The notes beneath the pieces were generated by a model that made no database searches, was not told the origin of the DNA, and worked only from the letters and a program-made list of their open reading frames with translations. Shown here in pieces: positions 47,125 to 58,619 of a stretch of DNA of 64,000 bases. Position 1 is the first letter of the stretch, and the number at the start of each line of letters is the position of its first letter. The position numbers and the translations under genes are program-made. The stretch is from Progne subis subis (taxonomy: Eukaryota > Chordata > Aves > Passeriformes > Hirundinidae): assembly GCA_022316685.1 (NCBI GenBank), contig JAKJHU010000053.1, positions 3,403,636 through 3,467,635 of the forward strand, read 5' to 3'.

Positions 47125-47905
47125 AGCATGGTGTGTCCTCCCTGGAAATAACCCTGTTCAGGCTAATACCCCTTTACCTGAGCACAGGGAAAGCCACACT
47201 TGTTCCTGTGTAGCCATGGCATGTAAAGGTGAATACATGAATACAGGCCCAGCAATCCCATCTCACCTCCTGGAAGGGATGTGGCCAGCCCATGGATGAG
47301 GAGAGCAGCAAACAGGAGGAGGGAAAGGTCACACTCTAAACCTCGCGCTTTCTGTGATGCTTTTCTTTGATCCCTCTGCTTTAAAAGGGAATAATGTAAA
47401 TTTATAACATCCCGCACCCCTTGAAGTCGCAACAGGCTAAAAAACCCCCCAAGTTTTCCAGCTGAAACTTGCATGGTCCTTGGCTTTGGTGCCAGATAAC
47501 ATGTTGCTATGCCACACACTGCCAAGGAATCTGAGTGCAGGGACACTGAAGATGCCACACAGAAGGCTCTGCGTGCTTGCTGTGTTTTTCCATAGCAACA
47601 AATACGCCTGATTACAGCACATTCATATGCTCTATATAATGAGTATCCCATAGGAAATTTATCACCGTGCATCCTGCACCATAATTAGAAATCAGACTGG
47701 GGCAACTGAAGCTAATTCCCCAGGCGTGGGATGTGTTTGGTGTGGGGAGCAGAGAGGGGAGGGCGAGAGGCAGCTCTGCTGGGTGCCTGGCCCTGATGCT
47801 TATTGCCAAATTTCACAGCTAATTCTGAAATATTTGTGCTCTCCCTCCTGGCAGTGTGTGTGTGAGTGAGGAGAGGTGTTTTTGAGGGTTTTCTTTTGTC
47901 TTGTT
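47125..47905. other. Unique sequence, no gene seen
   Basis: The 169-codon minus frame (47163-47672) has no recognisable domain and overlaps two other minus frames. Not supported as a gene. Confidence 0.5.
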
Positions 47906-47913
47906 TAAAAACT

Positions 47914-47965
47914 AAAAAAAAAAAAAAAAAAACCAAAAAAACAAAACACCACCAAAACTTTCCAG
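47914..47965 (+). repeat. Poly-A tract grading into A/C-rich low complexity
   Basis: A19 at 47914-47932, then CCAAAAAAACAAAACACCAC. This A/C-interrupted texture recurs in the window (27557-27595, 33710-33800, 56058-56102, 56957-56996). Confidence 0.9.
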
Positions 47966-47969
47966 CCTA

Positions 47970-50820
47970 ATTTCTCTTCTGGTCCCTTCTGGCAGGGAGA
48001 AATTGAAACCAGCAGTGTTTAGAGTTTAGTTCCATAGGCAAAGTGTGTTCTCCTGAGGGGTTTCTGCTGCAGCTTGGTCCAATCGTTACTGCCATATCAC
48101 TTACAAATATTCGTAACTACCTCAGACAAATCCACCGGCACTCTAATGAAAAATAAAATACGTAGGCAAAGCTTCAAGTGGGAAAATTTAATAAAGAATT
48201 TTATTCACCTGACAAACCTAATCAATTTTCACCAAATGAGGCAACATTTGGCCTCAAGGCTAGGAGCTCACTGCATGTGCAGTGTGTACATCCTTATAGG
48301 TTCAATGGACTTGGCTTTTGTGGCTAGTGCTGAATTCAAAATGAAATGCTACCAGCAGGTCAAAAGCTGTTTTTGCAGCACAGCAGTTGTTGGGTGTTCA
48401 TACAGTTCAGGCAGTGATGATAGCTATTAAGGTATCTACTTATATTTGCCATCAGCACTGCATTAAGGTTTTTTTTCTGATATGATGAGACCTGTTCAGA
48501 TTCAGGTAATGAAATTGTCTTTCTTCTCCATTAACCTGTGTCACTTCATTTTATGAACAAATGCTGCCCTTGACTGTAGCCTGATCTGAGCCCACAGGGT
48601 TTCACCCTACCTCTAAGGACACAATTTGGTCACCGTTGTTAAACAGCATACAAAGGGGAGACACAAATATATAGACTATTGGAGCCATACATAAATATAT
48701 TGGTAATAATGATTACCTTTGTAGTTAAACCAACTGTCTTTGTACCCAGAGATAATTTTCTGAGGCCCCAATGAGCTCACGGTCAGAAGTGGGTTGGAAA
48801 TTGTGCAGAGGAGGGATTTTCCACACTGAGATTTATCACGTTACATCACCTGCTGTTGCAGGGGTGTGTGGGAGTGAATCAGGTGCCCCAGTGAAGATGT
48901 CTTGTGACATTTTTGATGCTCTGCAGCATTTGAGACATGGCCATACTGCTGGAATCCAGGAGATCTGTGCCCGTTACAACAGGCACAGTTCAATGTCAAA
49001 GTGGCAATAGATGCTTGTCAGCTACTTGAACTTCTCCCTTCTACACAGGAATAATGATCCTTATTCAATAAATGGGCTAATTTAACGCCCCAGAGATGGA
49101 ACTGACTTTACGCATGATACTTTCTATTTCGGTGAAATTATTTAGGATGGGCTCACAGAGTTCACGAGGCTCCTAGTTCTTCCTGTGCTAAAAAAAACCC
49201 AAGAACAACCAAGGCAAACCCCATGCTGCCAGATTGAGCTGCATTTTGCCTGTGTAATGGCACTAAGTGATGCAGTTACAGCCCTGTGAGAGTGTAATGT
49301 TTCAGACCACTGCTATGGAATAATGCACTCTGTGTGTGTGTGAAGCAATCACTGAGATTTCCCTCATCTCAATTCCCCCCGCCTCTCTACTCACACAGCC
49401 CAGGTTTGGATTTGGGGCATGCAAAGGGCAGCCTGCACCTGACCTTTGCAGTGACATGAAGATTGCTGTGGCCACTTTGCTATTTCATGGGTGTTGGAGG
49501 GCACGCAGAGCTCTCTTTTAGGCTGCTGTCATTATTGTGACTCTCATTGCAGTTCTCATCTTGGAAATGACTGATTAACCTGGTGCTTTGAGGTAAAAGA
49601 AGCAGCCCTGGATTTCTGGGACTGGCATTGCAAATGCTCTGGTAAATGAGCTGTTTTTCATTTGCCATCAACTGGGCCTTTTAGCTTGGACTCGCTCTGC
49701 TGATAGACCAGTCCTATCACACCAAGCACAGCGCTTTGCTCCCATATTCTCCAGTCGGGAACGAGGAAAATGCAGTAAGCTTCTTTACTCCTTTCCAGGA
49801 GAATGCCAACGTTTACAACAGTCCCACAGCTCCACAGCGTTAATGAAATCACTGGATGGTGTACTATGAATTGAAGTGGCTGAAATACTGTTGTAACCTT
49901 TGAATTAAGGGCTGCTCGTCACAGCCCAGAGGTGAGGCAGCTGGACAAATGGCCTGGCAGCCAGCCCAGGTGCCCAGGGGGCACTTGCTGGGCACCAAAT
50001 GGCTGTGTGTGCTCTTTGTCCAAATGTTCTGGCTGCAAGAGGCCCTGCTTCACAGTGCCTGTCCCTGAGGAAGCATTTTTCTGTCTCAGTAGAGGATGCT
50101 GCAGCAGTTTCTGTGCCATTTGTTACTTGCTTGCTCCCTGAAGTGGCCAGATTAGGTAGAAGTGTGTTTCCATCAGGAGGAGAAGCTGCAGAGAGTGCTG
50201 ATGTCTTATTTGGCAAGGGTGGAAAAGCAGGGGTTTTAGACAGGTCCTCAGGCAAGGGACGATGGTTACAAGTGGCTGTCATGTGGAGGGGAAGAGTAAC
50301 TTCCACCCTCAGGTTGTTTCCTGTTGTGGGGGGACAACAGGCTCCCTACTGTTTGATGTCGAATCTTGCTGTGATTTATTGTAGCTGTACATGGGTCTAA
50401 AAGCTCTTCTTTCCACAATGCTGTGAAACTGCAAGTAATTTTTTTTCATCTGGAGGTGGGGGGAGGTATTTTCTTGATTACAGACAACAAAAAGTCCATT
50501 CCTGTTGGTAGGCACACTTCCTGCCAAAGATCCAGGCAGTGAGACAGATCCCTGAGGGCTTTTCCAGGTTTGTGCTGCAACTTGATCTGCTGAACTTGCA
50601 GTGACCGAGGGATTATTGTCCCTGGTGCTCCCTGGGTTAGGTTTTCCTCTGGAAGTCAGGTGGTGTTCTTCTCAATAAAGCATGGCCAGGGCAGGGTGCT
50701 GCAGTGGCATCCTGTGTTGGTTTAGGGTGGCTGGGCTGACAGACCATATCCTTCAGCACTTATTGTAGTGCCCATCCGGGCAGCAGAGCAGGTTTTAAAG
50801 CTATCTACACTTGAAACGAG
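47970..50820. other. Unique non-coding sequence, no gene seen
   Basis: 48070-48720 is AT-leaning and unique, and is possibly conserved non-coding DNA. 49900-50400 has mutually overlapping 133-codon frames on both strands, neither recognisable. No RNA gene or repeat family identified. Confidence 0.5.
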
Positions 50821-50824
50821 CTGG

Positions 50825-51175
50825 GTGCAGCAAGAATAGATCAGAGCAGGAAAAGAGAGAGGAGTAAGGAGGAGGGAATGGGAAATGGGCTGATGTGTCT
50901 TTGGAGGGAGGAAAAGGAATGTGCAAAACACACAGGAGCAGTAGATCAAAGTGGCCCAGTGGGAAGAGGAGAAAGAGCAAACTAGTTATTGCATGAACAA
51001 AAATATCATCATGGCTGAGACATGAAGGGAATGACAGGAGGAAAAGAACAGAGATTGAGAGTAAAAAGAAACATTTTCCTCTTAGAAAATAATAGAAGAG
51101 CAATAAAGAATAGGAGTGGGAGGTGAAAGGGAATTAGATGAAGAGGAGGAAGGCTAGAAATAAAGGCTTTCTAAG
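50825..51175 (+). other. Purine-biased stretch
   Basis: About 350 bp in which the plus strand is strongly enriched in A and G (for example AGGAAAAGAGAGAGGAGTAA and GAAGAGGAGGAAGGCTAG), with short pyrimidine interruptions. It is not a clean tandem repeat. The minus strand consequently shows serine, leucine and phenylalanine-rich frames that look signal-peptide-like but are compositional artefacts. Confidence 0.6.
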
Positions 51176-51179
51176 ATGG

Positions 51180-52560
51180 TGACTGTATGACCCCAGGGGA
51201 AGAGCAGCAGCTTGGAGATGTATCTTGAAATTCACTTTGGGTAGCACATCACGAAGCTCAAGCTCAGATAGGAGCTCTTTTCTTTTGGGAAAGAACAACC
51301 TGTGCCCAATGAATGTCAGATTGGCATTGATGCAGGTGGGGGCTGAGAAGCGAGACTGTGTCTGGAGCCGTGGAACAGGGTCTTGTTCAAGGGAAAGAAA
51401 AGAGCCCAGGGAAGCACAAACAGGCTGCTGTGGTTCAGTGAACCAGGCAACATGGGATGACATTTCCTTTAAAACCCTGCCCTGTGATGAGCTTGCTGTG
51501 GGGTAAGCCTAGGCGCTGGCAGCGCCCTGTGGGATGTGCCTGGGCTCCCTGCCTTCACTAAAGCTCTCATACAGACTTGCAGCTCCTGCCTGGCTCTTCC
51601 TGCCTCTGGCTGCCTGCTCAGGGTGGCCAGAGCCTGCCCTTTTGGCAGCTGGAGCTGCTCCCCCTCGTGCTGCCTGTGTCCCGAGGGCTCTCAGGCTGGA
51701 TGTGTCCCTCCTTCGTTATCCTCGGTGCCCACTGCTCAGTGGAGCAGTTTGCTTCCTCCCCAGCTGTGAGTGGCATTGTTAGTTCTTTGGCTCTAATAAT
51801 CTTCATTTGAAGCTCTAATGGATATCCACACAGATAACATGCTAATTTATTAGTTCAGCTCAACTGGGCCGCAGGATGAAAAATGATTGCGGAAGACTTT
51901 TAATAAAATTCAAAGGGATTTTATAGGTCTCAAGCCACTTTTAAAATGCAAGAAAAAGCCAAGAGTATTACTTTGTTAACCCACATAATTCTATCCTGCC
52001 TAATGAGGTCTGGAGCTAATCTTCAGTGCTCTGCCCTGGGATCAGAATTATTGGAGCAGGTAAACACTGCTAAGTACCACACTGCATCTCCGAGTTGGGT
52101 TGCACCGTCACCGTGACTTTCTGTTCCTTCCCTTTTATGAACTTTTCATAAAGCTCAGAATAGAGATGATTATGTAAAAAACAAAGAGCTGGCTTCCTGT
52201 AGTGAGTGGCATGCAGCAGCCTCCTTTTCCTCTCTTCTGCTGGGGTTGAGGCAGTGAAGGGAAGCACAGTGTGTTGGCTGGGGGCAGAGCACAAGTCTTG
52301 ACTTTCAGGCTGCTTTTCCAAAGGGATGTAGAGAGATCAGCCCATGACAGCCACCACTCAGCTGTGAAACTCATGCTACAAGCTCAGTTAGGCAATGTAG
52401 TTCTTTTCCATGACAACTTCACATTTCTTACTCATTTTTGCAGAGCTATTTTGTGTTTGGTGGAGACAAAGGATGGGCTCTGAGAAATATAGGAGAGAAA
52501 TGATCTGCTTAAACCTGTTCAGGAGAGCAAAATCTTCTAACCTGAATGAACAAGGACTGT
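51180..52560. other. Unique non-coding sequence, no gene seen
   Basis: 51500-51770 is GC-rich with overlapping frames in all three plus frames and one minus frame, the hallmark of composition and not coding. 51780-52050 is AT-rich and frame-poor. Confidence 0.5.
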
Positions 52561-52571
52561 TTATTCTCCCC

Positions 52572-52593
52572 TATATATATATATATATATATA
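52572..52593 (+). repeat. (TA)11 microsatellite
   Basis: Uninterrupted TA dinucleotide repeat of 22 bp; likely length-polymorphic. Confidence 0.97.
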
Positions 52594-52599
52594 AATTGA

Positions 52600-55500
52600 T
52601 TGTTTTTTCCTAACAGAGACGATCACTGCAGTTTGACAGAGTCAGTGTTAGAGGACAGAAAATACAGAGCAAATTACTGGTAGACTGGTGACCCCACTTG
52701 ATTCAGGGGAGTTACTCATCCACACCATCTCAGAGCTTGCTTCCCATTTGAGAATCCATAACAAACTGTCTCCCTGTCAGTAGTATTCCAGCTCAGACCT
52801 CATCACTAAAACCAAACAAAGCATTAAAAGAGTCAGGCACATTGAAGGTTTCACAAGCTGGCCGTGCAGTTCCCCACACCTGGATTGGTTGTGAAGAAAA
52901 ATATTTTGATCTGAGTTACAAGGAAGGCAATTGAATGCCAGTTCTCAGAATGGCTTGGAGAAGCTTTCCTGGTTTCCAGAAAATTGCACTGTGTCACAGC
53001 AGGCTCCACTTGGCTGTCTTCACGAGGTGTACAATGCCATAACCGACCACAAAGCAAACCCATGTGAGTGCAGAGTTTGTCATTATGCTTACTAGTCTAA
53101 GACAGCAGCATGTGTCCTGTGTTCAGGGCAGGTTTTGCTCAGATTTAGAACAATCATGACATTAGTAATCCTTCTCCTGAGTGTGTCAGCAGCGCTTGTC
53201 ACAGCCATCAGCAAAGCCCAGTCACAGATGTGGTTTGGATGCTGGAGAGAGTATTGTCCAACCAAGTGACCTCGTGATTCACTCTGGTCCCATTACTCAG
53301 TGATTATAGTGTGACCTGGGAAATATTAGCCACAGTCACAGCAGAGGAGGTTAAGGTGACCACTTAGCAGGAAAATGTAGCTTTCAGGGTATAATCTGTT
53401 TACAAGCATTTAATTGCAGTAAATGAGCCAGGCAGAAGGTGAGGAGGATCTGAAACACAGAGGAATAATAAATTGACTCATGTTTATTTAAGCATTTATA
53501 TCTTCTGAAGCTGGGCTTAGCCTGTGGATGCAAAGGGATTAAGGCATGCTTGCAAAGCTCCTTGTCTTCTGCATCTTACTTTTCCCCTATAATGCCAAAT
53601 CCTCTGTCCCTTTCCAGTGGGATCTATGCACTTGTGCATCTTTTTTTTTTTTGCTTAGAATATTCTCCCCTGTCATCTGCACTGTTCAGCCCTGTACATC
53701 TCACTCCCTGCCCCAGCCTATTCCTTACGTTTCAGTAAATGTTGCTCTTTCAAGCTGGTTTATCTTCCCCCATTTCCCTTTAATTTGAATGTAGAATTAT
53801 CTATTTTCATGCCTGAATGTGTGAACTGGGTTGTATTACTTCAGGCCAGCTAAAAGCTGTACTTTCCAGAAGGGTTCAATTAATTAAACAAATCCCAACC
53901 CCAATTTCATTTTGACCTAAGTTCTAAAATGCTTGACATAAAATGGATCCTTTTCTGGGGTTTGCCTCTTGATGAATCCACATTTAATATTAAACTAAAA
54001 TCTAAATTAGTTTTTTTCCCCTTGCAAAATGTCAACATTTTCATTTTGAAAAATGTTGAAACAAAATGTTCTGACACCTTGGAAAATCCATCTCCTCCCA
54101 TACCAATTTACCATCCCAAACCCTATCATTAATGTTTTATCCATGAAAATAACCTAATCAGCAGTTGTAGGAAGGCTTCATCTCCTTTTAGTTCCACTGC
54201 TCATGGGATTGCAGACCCACTCGCATTTTTGGATTGCCCCTTGGATGGAAGCCTGAGCTGGGTGCAGTGGGACATGATAAATGGGAGATGTGGCCTGGCA
54301 GGGGGTCACATCTGGCCTGGGGTGGCTCTTGCACCCCAGAGTGGTTGGTTTTGGATGAGTGTGTAAGAGCTTCACCTGCAGCAAAGATGGGCTGCACCTG
54401 GGGCACAAGAGCCTGGCTTGGCTCACTTTGGGGCCATCCTGCCTCCCTGGTGGTGCTGTAGGGTTTCTCCAGCTCTGCTGTGGCCCCACGCTGTGCTGAT
54501 GGTTTGTTTTCACCCTTGGCCGTTCCCACAGAGGCACCTGGGCAGCTCCTGCAGCTGCCCTGCCTTTTACCCCATGGGGCAAGAGCCTTTGTTTCTCTGA
54601 GCATGGCCCTGTTGCTCAAGTCCCAGAAGATGCTCTTGACCCAGTAACTGCAGACCCACAGAAGTGTTTTACCTGCCCAGCTAAGGAAATACTGCTATCC
54701 CTTGCTTTCTGGATGCAGAAAGGAAGCATATTTTCCTAGTTCTTGCTGATTTTCAGCACTTTCCTTCATTTTTATGACTCATTATGGTTCTCATTTTCTG
54801 GTTATAGTCAAAGAATATGCTTTGGCCGTGACTCTCACATTCCCACAGCTGAAGAGCCCAGCATGGGCTGTGCTGCACTGTCCTGCCCCTCTCTCCAACC
54901 CAGGCTTCCCCCATGGGCTCCTGCTGCTGCGCTGGGAGGGTGCCTGGCCGAGTCCCCGCCTGCCCTGCTCAGGCATGCAGGGCACAGGGCAGCAGCTTGT
55001 TTTCCAGTGCCCTACAAGAGGTGTGTCGGCTGCCCAGCAAAGCCCAGTAACACCTCTGAGGCTCTAGGGACGTGTCCTGGGTTTCTCTTTTCAGCTCCAA
55101 GCCCCCGTTTGTGCCCGCTGTGCGCGAGAAAAGCGGAGGGAGCAGCGAGCGCTGTCAGGCGTGTTAGTTATGGCCCCATCAGCCCTGTTTATGATCTCAT
55201 GATTCAAATCCCTTGGCGTGGGGAGCAGCGGTGCTGCTGGGCTTGTTTGAACAAGCTCTTTCAGGATGGCTGCTGGAGGCAGCTCCACCAGAGAGGCAAA
55301 AGCCTTGCGGTAGCGGCAGCTGTTGGGGGAGCACGGCAAGGTGACCTGCCAGGTGTCTTGTTCCTGAGATTTATCCCAGACCTGGGCTGACTTCCTCCCT
55401 TGACATTGTCCCCTGCGGTTTCTGCTGTCTCTGCAGCTGGGGATGAGGCTGGGAGGATGCACCACTGAGGAGATTTCCTTGTGGGCTGCAGCGTGGGGGT

Positions 55501-58500
55501 GGTTCACTGCATGGGGCGTGACACAAACTGCCGGGGCCAGCGCGCTGTGCATCCCGGCACCCATAAAACGTGCATTAGGGTGGGTGTGTGCATGTCCTGC
55601 TTGTCTTTGTTAATCAGTCTGCAATAATTAACCATCACAACCTCCCAGGACAGCCTGTGGGACATGGCTCTGTTACATATGCTCCATGTTGGCCAACCAG
55701 AGCTGGGAGTAGCACTATCCAGGGATGCAAAACATCAATCACTGCAGCCCGTTCCCCATGTCTGGTGTCTCAAGCCTGGGGACTGTTCCAATATCTTGAG
55801 TTATCCCAGTGTTTAGTTTACTTTCTATTAAAGCTCAGGAAAAGATGCCCATAACTGCAACTGGACTTCCTCGTTTGACTTTTACTCTCTGAAGAACAGA
55901 TAAATTTCATGGGATCCGCAGTGGAAAACTCAGCTGTGCCAAGAAATGTAGGCAGCTTTGCAGGAGCAGACATTTCAAATTGCTGGGCTACAAGCAACTT
56001 GGAGCAACTTGTAAAGCCATGTGAAATGAAAACAGTTTTCCAGTTAATCTGCAAGTGGAAAAAAAACCCCAAAACCCAAAAAACCAAAATCCAAACAAAA
56101 CATCCCAGTGTTAGGAGGAATAGTTTTTTTTACTTGGGCTGTGATTTCAGTGGGTTTAAGATGATTTAAGTGGAGGCTCCTGGAAACTCTGTGCACTGTT
56201 TTGTACAGAGTTTGGTTCTTGTGCTGCTTCCTTTGGTGCCCTACTGCGTTCAGACAGGGCAGTGACCATCAGCCCCCATGGGGTGGTTTCCTACCGAGGG
56301 CAGAGGTTGGAGAAAGCTTCTTCTGGAGCAAAGTAACTTCAACGTGTTCGTGCAGGTTGGCAGTGCTTGCCGTATAGAAAGGATGGTGCTTGTAAAGGGA
56401 ATTACCTGAGAAAGTGCAAAGTATGAATTCCAGACTGCTTTGACTGCTCCCTGCTTTACATCCTGCGGTGGAGCAGATGCTCCTCAAAAGCCCTGGGCCA
56501 GGCAGGTGCCCATCTGTGCCTGCACTGCTGGCCTGGGTGCAGAAATGGCTCAGGAACGACTGGCTGCTGGCTCCTGGGTGTTAAAGTCCAAACTTGAGGT
56601 CTGCAGTGTCGAAGGCTAGGGCAGGGAAGTGAAACAAAAAACCAGAAGCCGAGGGAGTATTTTAAAGAAATGAGTGACTCTCTTATGATGCAAGGGGCCA
56701 TGACCAGGCTGAAGGCAGTGCCATGCTCTGATTTCCCTGATTCCGGGACGTGACTTCTTTCAGTTCCTTCTAGACACTTGAGAATAGGGAAGAGTGCAGA
56801 AGGGCTGTGGTGGGCCTCAAATTCACCTTCAGGAACAACTGCCTGGCCCAACCTGGTAGGAAGTGCCCCTCCTGGATGCAGCTGCCCTGCTGCCCAGCAG
56901 GCAGAAACCTTTCAAATTCAGAGAAAGTTTATCTGAACAGCAAAAGGCCCTGGGGAAGAAAAAAAAAAAAGGAAAAAACCCCAAAAAACAAAAACCATAT
57001 GTCAAAACTGGGTGACAATTTCCCATTGCCTTACAAGGTGTGTGTGGGTGTATAAGTGTCAGAGATAATTTCTGAGACTCAGTGAAGGTCATCTGAGCTT
57101 TAATGTGATTCTTCTGGTGAGTTTTGAATTCTTCTTGTGAGCAAAGTCCCACAGCTATACACGGGGAAACTCAGCTGTTCTGCCTGGCAGAGCATAGCTG
57201 TGGCTTTGCCTCCACATTTATGAAATAAAGGATATCCAAAGGCTGTGAAGGAAAACTGTGCAAGAATTGGGCCTTTTGTTATTTGAGTGTGTTTGAGAAA
57301 GGGAAGCAGTACTTTGCCCCTGTGTAGTAGAGCTTTTGAGGGTAGATATCTACATAAAATAGGTAGAAGATTACTTTATATCCTCAGATCTCCCTGCAGA
57401 GGTAGCAGGAGCAGCCCTGTGAAGGACAAAATTTAGAGGTGTCATTTCTCTTAGCAGACATCCAGTTTGCCCTAAAGTATTTCCCTAGCATTTACATGAG
57501 CACTTTTCCCTTTATTTATTTGGTTTTTTTGTGTATTGTCTGCCTAATGGTTTCAGCCTTATCACAAAGAATGATAGCAGCACACCACTGCAGGAGAGCT
57601 TGCAGTTGCTATTGCAGCCCCAAGTAAGTAGTAAATAGCTCACTCAGAAAAAAATAAATGCTACTTTTATCAGTCTGTCCATGGCACCCATATGTCCAAT
57701 TTGGGATTGATCACTCATGCAGAAAAGCTAGTAACACTCAGTATTCTGCTTTTAGATTCCATAGGCAGAGACAGGTTGTGTGACCTCTGTTTGCCCCACA
57801 AGCCTGGTATTGGGCTGCTTCATCCATTGCCAAATTTTGTTTTAAGGAGGAAGCAGATGTGGAGCACAATGAAGGGAACTGGATAAAGAATTTCAGGCCT
57901 GGTTAAGAGAACTCTAAATGTGAGGAGATCCGGCTTTAACCTTATACACCACAGGCTAGGCACAATTCCTCTTCACAGTCTCTGTGTTAGACCTGAGGAA
58001 GAGAACAAACACTTCTGTCCTGGAGGAAATAAAGAAAAACAAAAATCCCATTGCCCAGAGTTTTTCTGTGCAAAGACCTTTGTAAAAACGAGGAACTCTA
58101 CAAGATTTGGCCCTGGCTTTTTTGACTGGAAGCTGAATGGTTAAATGGCTAAATAATCCCTGCCTAGAGCCTTTGTTTCTTGATTTTACTAGAGAGAGAG
58201 GTTCCAACCTCCAGGTGTTTGTTGTTTGTAGCAAGGAGTTGTGGTTGGTTGGTGGTTTCTGTCTGCTATTATGGACAGGGACTTCCATGGTACTGGGATG
58301 TTCAGAACCCTCTCATATGTTTCTTGCTCATTCAATCTGCTCATGTGGATTTACGGTATTTTTGAGCTCTGAACTGACATGTGAGTCAGGCGGGAATTTA
58401 TGCTGTGGTGTTTAAAGAAAGAAAGAAAAACAACAAAAGAAACTGCTCTCAGCTCTGCTAGAAATTGAAGTAAATAATACACCTGTATCAGCAGTTTATT

Positions 58501-58530
58501 TGACAACATAACTACAGGTTGGTGACAACT
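52600..58530. other. Unique non-coding sequence with two A/C-rich tracts, no gene seen
   Basis: It contains the longest non-repeat open frame in the window (54743-55390 plus, 215 codons). The frame is Cys, Ala, Pro and Leu-rich, overlaps other frames, and resembles nothing I know. A/C-rich tracts lie at 56058-56102 and 56957-56996. No CR1, MIR or RNA gene recognised. A modest CpG rise occurs at about 55100-55170. Confidence 0.5.
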
Positions 58531-58533
58531 GTT

Positions 58534-58616
58534 AAAAAAAAAAAGGAAAAAAAAAAAAGACATCTTGGTTATATATTAGCATCTTCAGGAATTAGAAGAA
58601 AAAAGAAAAAAAAAAG
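58534..58616 (+). repeat. A-rich simple sequence (A11-GG-A12 and a second A/G tract)
   Basis: A11, GG, A12 at 58534-58558, then after about 40 bp of unique sequence another run AGAAGAAAAAAGAAAAAAAA near 58597-58616. Low complexity, no recognised retroposon. Confidence 0.9.
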
Positions 58617-58619
58617 ACT

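Noticed and set aside
50722..51103. Leu/Phe/Ser-rich minus-strand frames resembling membrane or secreted proteins
   Set aside because: They arise from the purine-rich plus strand, whose complement encodes mostly Phe, Leu, Ser and Pro.
54743..55390. 215-codon plus-strand frame as a gene
   Set aside because: Cys, Pro, Ala and Leu-rich composition, overlapping open frames on both strands, and no recognisable family. GC-rich non-coding DNA commonly yields such frames.
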